The position numbers and the translations under genes are program-made. The notes beneath the pieces are model-generated. The model was not told the DNA's origin. It saw only the letters and a program-made list of their open reading frames with translations, and did no database searches. DNA of 64,000 nt from Flavobacteriia bacterium (GTDB lineage: Bacteria > Bacteroidota > Bacteroidia > Flavobacteriales_D > Crocinitomicaceae), in assembly GCA_009924735.1 (NCBI GenBank), contig RFQZ01000002.1:62001-126000 (forward strand), in the 5' to 3' direction. Position 1 is the stretch's first letter, and each line of letters begins with the position of its first letter. This document shows positions 48,371-57,519 of the stretch, piece by piece.

Positions 48371-49653
48371 TGCAAAGGTTAACACTGCTCTTTACCGCCA
48401 TTTGTGCATCCTGCTTTATGTTGAATGCCCAGAGAATCTTAATCGTTAATGGATTTTTACATCCTGTTGTCGGACAAGAAATTTCAAATGCACTGATCGA
48501 AATAGAAAAGGGGAAAATCATTGGCATTAAGAACGCTTTGGCCAATTCCTACAATCCAAAGGATTGGGATACCGTAATCGATGCCAATGGCCAGCATATT
48601 TATCCAGCATTCGTTGCTGCTAACAGCACCCTTGGCCTTACCGAAATTGAAGCAGTAAGGGCTTCCAATGATTACAATGATGTCGGAACCTTTAACCCTC
48701 ATCTCAGAACCCAAATTGCGTTTAACGTTGAGTCCAAAGTATTGGAAACGGCCAAAACCAATGGCGTACTCATCGTACAATCCACCCCAAGAGGAGGTAT
48801 TATTTCTGGTTCCTCATCCATAATGTTCAGCGGTGGGTGGAATTGGGAGGATGCTACGATTCTTGCCAATGACGGAATACATGTGCATTTACCGCAAACA
48901 ACCACGGGAGGGGGCTGGTGGGCAGAACCTTCGGCAAAAGGAATCAATGATTCATACCATTCGGAGTGGCAAAAAATCAACGCTTTCTTTGCGCTAGCCT
49001 TGGCTTATGCAAATTCAGAAAACCCCACGTTCGATCAGCGACTCGAAGCGATGAAAAATTGTTTTAAAGGCACAAAACGAGTGTATTTTTATGCCGATGA
49101 CATTCAACAAATAATAGATGTTATTGATTTTGCGCAAACGTTAAAACTTCCATTTCCCGTAATCGTCGGAGGAAATGATGCTTATTTGGTGGGTCAGCGT
49201 TTAGTTGATTCACATATTCCCATCATGTTACAGCGTTTGCACCGCTTGCCGGAAAGAGAAGAAGACCCCGTTGATTTACCCTATAGATTACCTGCCATGC
49301 TGTCAAAAATGGGCGTGCCTTTTTGCTTGCAAAATGATGGGGGCATGGAAGCCATGAATGCCCGAAACCTTCCTTTTGTGGCTGGTACTGCAATGGCCTA
49401 TGGATTGAGTGAGGAAGAAGCGCTAAAAGCCATCACATTGTCTCCTTGTGAAATCATGGGGATTGACGCAATGTATGGATCACTGGAAATAGGAAAATCT
49501 GCAACACTCTTTATTTCAAAAGGTCCCGCCTTGGAAATGAAAACCAATAACGTAACAACCATTTTACTACATGGAGTATTGCAGAATTCACATAACTTTC
49601 AAGAACAATTGTACTTGAAATACCAACAAAAGTATTCTGTTACTAAACCTTAA
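48367..49653 (+). CDS. Amidohydrolase-like exported protein lacking the canonical HxH metal motif
   Basis: ILIVNGFLHPVVGQEISNALIEIEKGKIIGI; HIYPAFVAANSTLG in place of PG.ID.H.H; LSEEEALKAITLSPCEIMGIDAMYGSLEIGKSATLFI. Confidence 0.83.
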   Translation: MMQRLTLLFTAICASCFMLNAQRILIVNGFLHPVVGQEISNALIEIEKGKIIGIKNALANSYNPKDWDTVIDANGQHIYPAFVAANSTLGLTEIEAVRASNDYNDVGTFNPHLRTQIAFNVESKVLETAKTNGVLIVQSTPRGGIISGSSSIMFSGGWNWEDATILANDGIHVHLPQTTTGGGWWAEPSAKGINDSYHSEWQKINAFFALALAYANSENPTFDQRLEAMKNCFKGTKRVYFYADDIQQIIDVIDFAQTLKLPFPVIVGGNDAYLVGQRLVDSHIPIMLQRLHRLPEREEDPVDLPYRLPAMLSKMGVPFCLQNDGGMEAMNARNLPFVAGTAMAYGLSEEEALKAITLSPCEIMGIDAMYGSLEIGKSATLFISKGPALEMKTNNVTTILLHGVLQNSHNFQEQLYLKYQQKYSVTKP

Positions 49654-50039
49654 AAAGGTAAATCGTCCGCTTCTTTCGAATCGTCGTTGCTTCCTTCAGA
49701 AGTACTTCCAGCAGATGGAATGCCGAAATCACTAGGAGAAGGCGCACCGGAATCAGATTGAGATTTTTCAATTCTCCAGGCCTCTAAAGAGTTGAAATAC
49801 TTAACCTCTCCTTGTGGACTTGTCCATTCTCTCCCACGTAGGTTAAAATTCACATCCACCGTCTCGTTTACCTGAAAAGAATCAAGAAGGGAACATTTGT
49901 CTTGGGTCACTTGAAAAATAATATGTTGTGGATAATTTCCTGCCTCTGTAACCACAAATTCACGCTTTGAAAAAGTTTCTGTGATTTTTTGGGTTGGGTG
50001 AATGAGTTTAATGCTAACTCCTTTTAATTGATGACTCAT
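49650..50039 (-). CDS. DUF3127 domain-containing protein
   Basis: TFSKREFVVTEAGNYPQHIIFQVTQDKCSLLDSFQVNETVDVNFNLRGREWTSPQGEVKYFNSLEAWRIE; SSB-like acidic tail ending DDLPF. Confidence 0.85.
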   Translation of the reverse strand: MSHQLKGVSIKLIHPTQKITETFSKREFVVTEAGNYPQHIIFQVTQDKCSLLDSFQVNETVDVNFNLRGREWTSPQGEVKYFNSLEAWRIEKSQSDSGAPSPSDFGIPSAGSTSEGSNDDSKEADDLPF

Positions 50040-50048
50040 AATAAAAAT

Positions 50049-50942
50049 TTAATTGTTAAAACTGAGAAGCACTAACCATGCTTCTTTTAAATTATTGTTT
50101 GCTAAAAATTCTTTTGCACGCTCGTGAAGCTGTTTTTCCAAAGATTTCGGGTCCTCTGACAACGAAATAAATAAATCGCTTAGTGATAAAAGTTTGTATT
50201 CATTCACCTCTGTTTCATCAGGTAAACATTCAATCCCAGCCAATTGCGCTAATTCGTTTTTATCAAACACCTCGCTCGCTAAAACATCCTTAGGCAAGGC
50301 ATCAAAACCAATCCCTATGGTTGTTAAGGGCTTGGAAATTTCAAACATACTTTCAGCATCTGCGCGACAATACCAATCTCCCCCCATCCTAGCTACCAAA
50401 TCTATTTTTGTCGCGTCAATCATCCCCGATTCGTCTAAGATGTCGTGTGATATGTGCATTTTTAATACCTCGCAAATTACCAAATTCCCTGCGCCCCCTT
50501 CATGTCCGAGTTCAATGACCTCATTTACCCTGCATTCAAAGTGAACGGGTGATTCTTTTACCCTAAATGGACTCACTTTGTCAGACCTAAGCGCCGTTAA
50601 TCCTGCCTTTTCAAATTCGTTTATTCCTGCCGCATAAGGTGAACTTGCCAGGCTAACTTGCTCCACAATCGGGTAGGTTACTACGTTGATCACAACCTCG
50701 GGAATTCCTTTCACATTGTTATAGGTGTCCTTGGTGATGTTTGTTCTTCCAGACCTCGCCGGAGAAAATATCAATATCGGTGGATTTGCACTGAAAACAT
50801 TGAAAAAACTAAAAGGAGCCAAGTTAGGATTCCCCTCCGCGTCTACGGTAGAAGCCAATGCAATGGGTCGAGGACCAATGGCGCCTAGCAGATAATGATG
50901 TAGCTTAGGTACAGGTATTTCCTTTGGATCGATTTCTAACAT
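50049..50942 (-). CDS. Flavin reductase (FMN-binding split-barrel) family protein
   Basis: YLLGAIGPRPIALASTVDAEGNPNLAPFSFFNVFSANPPILIFSPAR; VINVVTYPIVEQVSLASSPYAAGINEFEKAGLT. Confidence 0.92.
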   Translation of the reverse strand: MLEIDPKEIPVPKLHHYLLGAIGPRPIALASTVDAEGNPNLAPFSFFNVFSANPPILIFSPARSGRTNITKDTYNNVKGIPEVVINVVTYPIVEQVSLASSPYAAGINEFEKAGLTALRSDKVSPFRVKESPVHFECRVNEVIELGHEGGAGNLVICEVLKMHISHDILDESGMIDATKIDLVARMGGDWYCRADAESMFEISKPLTTIGIGFDALPKDVLASEVFDKNELAQLAGIECLPDETEVNEYKLLSLSDLFISLSEDPKSLEKQLHERAKEFLANNNLKEAWLVLLSFNN

Positions 50943-51042
50943 ACTTCTGCAAATTTAAAAACAAAACCGAGTTCGAATCCGGATTGAATTTTTCTTATCC
51001 ACAATTTCAATTATTTTTAACGCGGATTAATCCAACTAAAAA

Positions 51043-51876
51043 ATGAGAAACCTCTTGATTTTTTTCTTTGTTTGTGCCTCCTTGCTTAAGGTTTTTGCTC
51101 AAAATGCGAGAGACGACAAAGGTAAAAAACAAGGCCATTGGGTGGTTAAAGGAAAAGATAAGCCGAGCTTGGGTTACGCCTCAGATAAAATCATTGAAGA
51201 AGGAAATTATGTGCACGGCAGAAAATCTGGGGTGTGGATCAAATACCATAAAGATGGTCACACCGTAAAATTAAAAGGAGAATACGTTGACAATCGTCCC
51301 ATGGGACAATACAGCCGTTATTTTTCAAATGGAAAACTTAAGGAAAAGGGCACTTTTGGAAATGAAACCTACAGCAATGAACTCATAAGGTACCACAAGA
51401 ATGGAAAGATTGCTTTCACAGCTAAATTTGATGACAAGGGGAACGAGACAGGTGTGATCAAACATTTTTACCCAAATGGCAACCTACAAGCTCAATTTCA
51501 ACTGAAAAATGGAGAAGTCGATGGCGTAGTTTCGCAATACTATGAAAATGGAACCCTAAAATCTTCCTACAATATCAGCAATGGAAAAATAACGGAGACC
51601 CTTCAAAAACCTGCAAATAAAAAAACAGATAATTATTCCGAACCAGAACATTCTGACCTGCCTCCGAAGGTTGAAAATCCGATTACCAAAGGGGTTACTT
51701 TTTTTCCTGAAGGATACAATAAGGTGTATAACGAAAATGATGAAATTTGGCTTGACGGGAATTTTCGAAACGGCAATTTATGGGATGGTAAGGTATTCAG
51801 TTATGGTGAGGATGGATTATTGAGAAAAGTTAAGATATTTAAAGAAGGTAAATTTCATTCATACAGTCAATTTTAA
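51043..51876 (+). CDS. MORN-repeat variant (YwqK-like) exported protein
   Basis: Repeats GVWIKYHKDGHTVKLKGEYVDNRPMGQYSRYFSNGKLKEKGTF; IKHFYPNGNLQAQFQLKNGEVDGVVSQYYENGTLK. Confidence 0.88.
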   Translation: MRNLLIFFFVCASLLKVFAQNARDDKGKKQGHWVVKGKDKPSLGYASDKIIEEGNYVHGRKSGVWIKYHKDGHTVKLKGEYVDNRPMGQYSRYFSNGKLKEKGTFGNETYSNELIRYHKNGKIAFTAKFDDKGNETGVIKHFYPNGNLQAQFQLKNGEVDGVVSQYYENGTLKSSYNISNGKITETLQKPANKKTDNYSEPEHSDLPPKVENPITKGVTFFPEGYNKVYNENDEIWLDGNFRNGNLWDGKVFSYGEDGLLRKVKIFKEGKFHSYSQF

Positions 51877-51879
51877 ATT

Positions 51880-52764
51880 ATGAAAGCATATGTATTTCCG
51901 GGCCAAGGGGCCCAATTCAGTGGTATGGGAAAAGATTTATATGATCAAGTTCCTTTGGCAAAAAAAATGTTTCAACAAGCCAATGAAATATTAGGTTTTG
52001 ACATCGCTGCCATCATGTTCACAGGAAGTGATGAGGATTTAAAACAAACCAAAGTTACCCAACCTGCCATCTTCTTGCATTCAACAATTTTGGCAGCTTG
52101 TTTAGGCGATTCCTTCAAGCCAGATTGTGTTGCAGGGCATTCACTTGGTGAGTTCTCTGCCCTGGTAGCTAACCAAACACTCCTATTTGAGGATGGACTC
52201 AAACTGGTTACCGCGCGCGCCTTGGCCATGCAAAAGGCATGTGAAAAAACGCCGTCAACCATGGCCGCTATTTTAGGACTCGAAGATCACATCGTCGAAG
52301 AAATTTGTGCAAAAACACAGGGGATTGTAGTACCTGCAAACTATAACTGCCCCGGACAACTTGTGATCTCAGGAGACCTCCTTGCGGTTGAACACGCCTG
52401 TGCAGCCTTACTTGAAGCTGGGGCAAAAAGAGCGCTCCTTTTACCCGTCGGAGGTGCTTTCCATTCCCCGCTAATGGAGCCAGCTAAAAATGAATTGTCA
52501 TCTGCCATTGAGGCAACGACCTTTCATCAACCAATCTGCCCCGTTTACCAGAATGTAACCGCCTTGCCTGTTTCAAATCCAATGGAAATCAAGGAAAATT
52601 TACTCACCCAATTGACAGCGCCTGTAAAGTGGACGCAAATCATGTTGCAAATGGAAAAAGAAGGGATATCCGAAGTGATTGAAGTGGGCCCGGGAAAAGT
52701 GCTGCAGGGATTGTTCAAAAAAATAAACAGAGACATTCCGACATCTTCCGCTTCCATTGTTTAG
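51880..52764 (+). CDS. fabD: ACP S-malonyltransferase
   Basis: YVFPGQGAQFSGMGKDLYD; DCVAGHSLGEFSALVA (GHSLGE); GGAFHSPLM; EVGPGKVLQGL. Confidence 0.96.
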   Translation: MKAYVFPGQGAQFSGMGKDLYDQVPLAKKMFQQANEILGFDIAAIMFTGSDEDLKQTKVTQPAIFLHSTILAACLGDSFKPDCVAGHSLGEFSALVANQTLLFEDGLKLVTARALAMQKACEKTPSTMAAILGLEDHIVEEICAKTQGIVVPANYNCPGQLVISGDLLAVEHACAALLEAGAKRALLLPVGGAFHSPLMEPAKNELSSAIEATTFHQPICPVYQNVTALPVSNPMEIKENLLTQLTAPVKWTQIMLQMEKEGISEVIEVGPGKVLQGLFKKINRDIPTSSASIV

Positions 52765-52812
52765 GAAATTGATAAATAAACGTTAACTTAACGTCAACTA
52801 AAATCAATTTTT

Positions 52813-53511
52813 ATGAAAAATACACTCTTACTCGCCCTCGTGTTACTCTGGATGAATAACGCTTTTTCTCAATCTTCGACCGGTGATGTCATTGGCACCG
52901 TACTGGACGCAGATTCAAAGAAACCCATGGAATTTGTGAAAGCAATTGTTTGGGACAACGATAAGAAATACCAAGCAATGACCGATGTTGATGGACGATT
53001 TAGAATTACGGCAATTCCTTCGGGAAACTATAATGTCTTTCTCGTTTACGGCCGCGATACATCCAAAAGATTCCCTGTAGATGTCCCCATTGATGCGTAT
53101 GGAAACATTGGCACCGTGGATTTTAATCCTGCAGGAATTGTTAAAGATGAAATTGTCGTTAAAGAGAAATTGAAGCTTAGAATGGGCGAACTGCCTATGC
53201 CAGAATTGACCGAAAAGGACATCAAACACAATCCAAATAAATTTAGTATTGCCACCTTGGCCACTCAAATGTCTTCTGAAATTAAAATGGCCGATGATGG
53301 CGAATTAATCATCAGAGGTGCACGAAAAGGCGATATGATTTATGTCGTGGATGGCGTTAAGTTAAATGAGGTATACAATGTTCCAAGTTGTTCAATCAAA
53401 CGGATGATGGTCTACACAGGTGGACTGCCAGCTAAATATGGTGATACCTTAGGAGGTGCTATCGTAGTTGAAACACTTGGTTATTTCGATTTGCTACGTC
53501 AAAATCAATAA
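52813..53511 (+). CDS. Carboxypeptidase-regulatory-like + TonB plug-like domain protein without beta-barrel
   Basis: GDVIGTVLDADSKKPMEFVKAIVWDNDKKYQAMTDVDGRFRITAIPSGNYNVFLVY; ELIIRGARKGDMIYVVDGVKLNEVYNVPSCSIKRMMVYTGGLPAKYGDTLGGAIVVET. Confidence 0.83.
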   Translation: MKNTLLLALVLLWMNNAFSQSSTGDVIGTVLDADSKKPMEFVKAIVWDNDKKYQAMTDVDGRFRITAIPSGNYNVFLVYGRDTSKRFPVDVPIDAYGNIGTVDFNPAGIVKDEIVVKEKLKLRMGELPMPELTEKDIKHNPNKFSIATLATQMSSEIKMADDGELIIRGARKGDMIYVVDGVKLNEVYNVPSCSIKRMMVYTGGLPAKYGDTLGGAIVVETLGYFDLLRQNQ

Positions 53512-54246
53512 TTAATATTCGACCTCCCAAAGAAACAATCCTCTTGCAGGAACCGATACGGCCGCCTCTTGGCGGCTTTTTTTATGAATAATTTCAGCAA
53601 GTTCAGGTAAACTCAACTTGCCTAATCCAACCTCAACCAATGTTCCAACCATGGCACGCACCATATTCCGCAGGAATCGGTTCGCGCAGACCTCGAAAAC
53701 ATAATCGGTTTCGGTTTCGGTCCAAAAGGCATGATAAACGGTGCATAATGTAGTTTTGACGTCTGAATGTGCTTTGGCAAAAGAAGCAAAATCTTGATTT
53801 CCAAGGAGCATCTCACTTGCCTTATTCATGTTTGTAACATCCAAAGGTAGAGGCATAACCCAACGGTATCGATCCAAAAATGGACTTTTCTCCTTGCTGA
53901 TGAAATACCTGTAGGTGCGTCTGGTTGCATCAAACCTGGCGTGACGAAAGCCTGCCAAAGGCAAAAGGGCATGTATTTTAATATCCGATGGCAACATCTT
54001 ATTCATCCGATACACCAAATTTCCAACCCTGCTTTCATCCAGCGTAAAATGTATATAAAATCGATGGGCATGAACCCCCGCATCCGTTCTGCCACAACCA
54101 ATGATTTCTACGGGTGTATTTGCGTTAATTTGGGTTAGGACTTGTTGAATCATTCCTTGCACGGTGGGTGTTTCTGGTTGAATTTGCCACCCGGCATAGG
54201 ATGTGCCGTCAAAGGATAATTCCATGAAAATGTTGGATTCTGTCAT
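53512..54246 (-). CDS. truA: tRNA pseudouridine(38-40) synthase
   Basis: LSFDGTSYAGWQIQPETPTVQGMIQQVL; IIGCGRTDAGVHAHRFYIHF; RYRWVMPLPLDVTNMNKASEMLLGNQDFASFAKAHSD; RFLRNMVRAMVGTLVEVG. Confidence 0.97.
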   Translation of the reverse strand: MTESNIFMELSFDGTSYAGWQIQPETPTVQGMIQQVLTQINANTPVEIIGCGRTDAGVHAHRFYIHFTLDESRVGNLVYRMNKMLPSDIKIHALLPLAGFRHARFDATRRTYRYFISKEKSPFLDRYRWVMPLPLDVTNMNKASEMLLGNQDFASFAKAHSDVKTTLCTVYHAFWTETETDYVFEVCANRFLRNMVRAMVGTLVEVGLGKLSLPELAEIIHKKSRQEAAVSVPARGLFLWEVEY

Positions 54247-54394
54247 GACCGCAAATTTCTCTAAATAAATATCAAAAGCAACGCAATGGGATCAATTTCG
54301 TTCAATAATGTAGCGTAAAACCTATTAAAATTTGAATATTAATGTAACTTTACGTGACCGTAGTTGGTATATACTTTTGACTATAAAATAACCC

Positions 54395-56470
54395 ATGATA
54401 GGTAAAATTACGCTTTTCCTACTTCTTTCCATTTTTTCAAGTGCCCTTTCGGCCCAATGTTTAACAGCACCTTCCATTGATTCACTTGACCAACCCACTT
54501 GTACAAATCAATTTGGGGTGGTGTTTTTGTCGGGATTGCCATCAACCGGTTGGACTGTAAATTCGGTTCCCGCAGGGTTTACGCAATCTGGCGTAGGAAC
54601 CATAGCAGCGATCACAGGGTTAACGCCTGGAATGGCATTTTCATTTACCTACACCAATCCATCGGTTCCTTGTACATCTCCAGCAACTTTCGTAATTAAC
54701 ATTAATACTGTACCCAGCGTACCTGCAACGCCCATCGCTGGTCAGGTTACACAACCTACCTGTGTTTTGGCAACCGGTGCCGTGGCAATCTCGAATTTAC
54801 CAAGTACAGGAGGTTGGACCATCACCGCTTCAGGAAACAGCCCTGTCTCCACATCGACGTTGAATGGCGTAGGAACCACGGCCTCTTTCTCAGGTTTACC
54901 CGTAAACTCATACACTTTTACAGTGACTTCGTTGTCCACTGGTTGTACCTCCGCAAGCTCAAACACAGTTTTTGTAAATCCACCGATTAACCCTGCGACT
55001 CCAGTCGTTGGAGCGATTTTGCAGCCGAATTGCGCCTCCCCAACAGGATCCGTTTCCTTGAGCGGTTTACCTGCTGTTGGGAATTGGGTATTACATATTC
55101 TTCCCGGAAATACCACTCAAAACGGTACGGGAACAACGGCAGTGGTGCCAAATTTAACCGCAAGTACGTCTTATACTTTTTATGTGGTCAATGCGGCAAG
55201 CTGTTCTTCTGCAGTTAGCGTTCCAGCGGTGATTTCACCTACGCTCTCCATTCCCTCTATTCCAACGGCAATTTTAACACAACCAACTTGTCCAATCCCA
55301 ACAGGAACCTTGAACGTAACAAGTCCACTTGGTGCTACCTTTGTATATGCTGTCAATGGGGGAGCCTATCAAGCCGCTCCAACGTTTGCAGGATTGACCG
55401 GGGGAAATTATACGCTATCTGTACAAAACTCAGTTTCTGGTTGTATTACCCAAAACCCTGCGGCATACATAATTAATCCCACGCCCGTTGCACCAGTAAT
55501 CTCCATCCTCTATGTGGATAGCGTTTCATGTTTTGGACTTTCCAATGGGGGGGCAGCTGTTCAAATTGATTCTTTAGGGACGCCTCCTTTCGTTTTCTCT
55601 TGGTCGCCTATGGGAGGAACAAATGATACCGTTACGGGGTTGCCAATTGGGAATTATAACATCGTGGTTGTAGATGCTGCGAATTGTGTTGTGGTGCAAG
55701 GATTTAGTATTTTTCAACCCACTGCGCTTTCGATTGTTGGGGATTCAACACCGATTGATTGTGCATCAGGCGTTTTAGGAACCATGGATGTTACGGTGTC
55801 TGGTGGAACAGGTGCTTACAATTACCTCTGGACAAATGGAAATACCACAGACAGCATTTCAAACCTGAATATCGGAACCTATGGGGTGAATGTAAGTGAT
55901 GCCAATGGGTGTCAAATTGGATTCTCTGCACAAATTGATATCGTTAATGCATTGTTGGTAGCAATACAACCGAGTGATACCACCATTAACCCAGGGGGAA
56001 CTTTTTCAGCCAATGTAAATGCGGGGAATACCTACTTGTGGACACCGTCTCAAGGTCTCAGTTGTACGAATTGTCCAAATCCAATTATTACCCCTGATAC
56101 AACGACATTGTACTATGTGGATGTCGCAGATGCGAATGGCTGTCAAGGCCAAGATTCAATGTTGGTAACCGTAAAATTGTTATGTGGAGATTTCTTTGTA
56201 CCCACCATTTTCAGTCCAAACGGTACCGGTCCTTCTGAAAACAATATCCTAAAAGTAATGGGTAAAGAGGTTTGTGTGAAAGACTTTAGTTTTATGATCT
56301 TCGATCGATGGGGGGAAAAGGTTTTTGAAGGGACAGACATCAGTCAAAGTTGGGATGGGTTTTATAAGGGCAAACCTATGCAAATGGGAAATTTTGTCTT
56401 CGACTTGAACATCCAAATGTACGATGACACAATCATTCATAAATCAGGAAGCTTAACTTTGGTAAGATGA
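54395..56470 (+). CDS. T9SS cargo with Ig/SprB-like repeats and gliding motility-associated C-terminal domain
   Basis: Repeated QPTC..PTG.V..SNLPSTG modules; SprB-like GTMDVTVSGGTGAYNYLWTNGNTTDSISNLNIGTYGVNVSDANGC; C-terminal FFVPTIFSPNGTGPSENNILKVMGKEVCVKDFSFMIFDRWGEKVFEG. Confidence 0.93.
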   Translation: MIGKITLFLLLSIFSSALSAQCLTAPSIDSLDQPTCTNQFGVVFLSGLPSTGWTVNSVPAGFTQSGVGTIAAITGLTPGMAFSFTYTNPSVPCTSPATFVININTVPSVPATPIAGQVTQPTCVLATGAVAISNLPSTGGWTITASGNSPVSTSTLNGVGTTASFSGLPVNSYTFTVTSLSTGCTSASSNTVFVNPPINPATPVVGAILQPNCASPTGSVSLSGLPAVGNWVLHILPGNTTQNGTGTTAVVPNLTASTSYTFYVVNAASCSSAVSVPAVISPTLSIPSIPTAILTQPTCPIPTGTLNVTSPLGATFVYAVNGGAYQAAPTFAGLTGGNYTLSVQNSVSGCITQNPAAYIINPTPVAPVISILYVDSVSCFGLSNGGAAVQIDSLGTPPFVFSWSPMGGTNDTVTGLPIGNYNIVVVDAANCVVVQGFSIFQPTALSIVGDSTPIDCASGVLGTMDVTVSGGTGAYNYLWTNGNTTDSISNLNIGTYGVNVSDANGCQIGFSAQIDIVNALLVAIQPSDTTINPGGTFSANVNAGNTYLWTPSQGLSCTNCPNPIITPDTTTLYYVDVADANGCQGQDSMLVTVKLLCGDFFVPTIFSPNGTGPSENNILKVMGKEVCVKDFSFMIFDRWGEKVFEGTDISQSWDGFYKGKPMQMGNFVFDLNIQMYDDTIIHKSGSLTLVR

Positions 56471-57519
56471 TGAAGGTTTATTTTAATTTCCGTATAATTT
56501 TCGTGCTCATTTGCGCCCTTACTTTTACCCAAAAGTTGAAAGCACAAGACGTACATTTTTCTCAAATGGAATATGCTCCATTAACCCTTAATCCGGCATT
56601 GGCAGGTGCGTTTTCTACCTTTCAAGGGATTGCAATGTTCCGTGGGCAATATGGAAGTTTTGCAACGCCTTACAAAACATTTACGGCATCTTTAGATGGA
56701 AGACTTTCCGCAGGTATGAAAAACAGCAACGGAATTTTAGGCGGAGGATTGAATTTTTACAACGACAGAATGGGAGACGGGTATTTTTCTCAAAGTACAG
56801 TTGGGGTGAATCTGGCCTATAACCTAAAAGTTTCTCGCTTTGGAAGGGTCGCACTGGGCTTGAATTCTACTTTTGGTCAATGCTCCACAAATCCATCGGT
56901 CGGCCAATGGGCATCTCAATATGATGGCACTTCGTACAATCCGGCGCTGGCTAACGGTGAAGCATTTTATGCGCAAAGCTTTAGCTATTTTGATTTAGGC
57001 GCAGGCGCAATCTATTCACTGCAAACGGACATAGGACACATTACCAATGAAGCTGACAAAGGGATTAATGTGGGGGTAGCAGCTTTTCACCTAAACAATC
57101 CAAGGTACTCTTTTTACAATTCAAGCATCCAAACACTTCCCATTCGCTATTCTGTTTTCGTGAATGCAAACATTGGTATCATGGCGACCAATGGAATTCT
57201 TCAACCCGCTATTTACTTTAACCATCAGAAGAAGTCCAAGGAACTTTTGTACGGTGTCAACTATAAGCAAATCATTAGAAATGCATCGTGGGAAACTTCA
57301 AACATTAAAGAAATTGCTTTTAGTTTGGGATTGTTTAGCCGATGGAAAGACGCTTTCGTAGTGAAATCCATGATTTATTACGGCCCTTTTTCATGTGGTT
57401 TTGCTTATGACATCAATGTTTCTAGGTTGTCTCTGGTTTCCAATTTTAAAGGTGGATTCGAAACATTTGTTCGCTACGACGTGAATAATTTCAACCGCAA
57501 GAAGCTTCGGGTAAAATAA
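56467..57519 (+). CDS. PorP/SprF family type IX secretion system membrane protein
   Basis: QDVHFSQMEYAPLTLNPALAGAFSTFQGIAMFRGQYGSFATPYKTFTASLDGRL; 4-bp overlap with cargo gene. Confidence 0.95.
   Translation: MMKVYFNFRIIFVLICALTFTQKLKAQDVHFSQMEYAPLTLNPALAGAFSTFQGIAMFRGQYGSFATPYKTFTASLDGRLSAGMKNSNGILGGGLNFYNDRMGDGYFSQSTVGVNLAYNLKVSRFGRVALGLNSTFGQCSTNPSVGQWASQYDGTSYNPALANGEAFYAQSFSYFDLGAGAIYSLQTDIGHITNEADKGINVGVAAFHLNNPRYSFYNSSIQTLPIRYSVFVNANIGIMATNGILQPAIYFNHQKKSKELLYGVNYKQIIRNASWETSNIKEIAFSLGLFSRWKDAFVVKSMIYYGPFSCGFAYDINVSRLSLVSNFKGGFETFVRYDVNNFNRKKLRVK

Noticed and set aside
51043-51876. Toxin-antitoxin system (YwqK family antitoxin naming)
   Set aside because: This is a MORN-variant repeat exported protein; no toxin partner nearby, name is a historical annotation label
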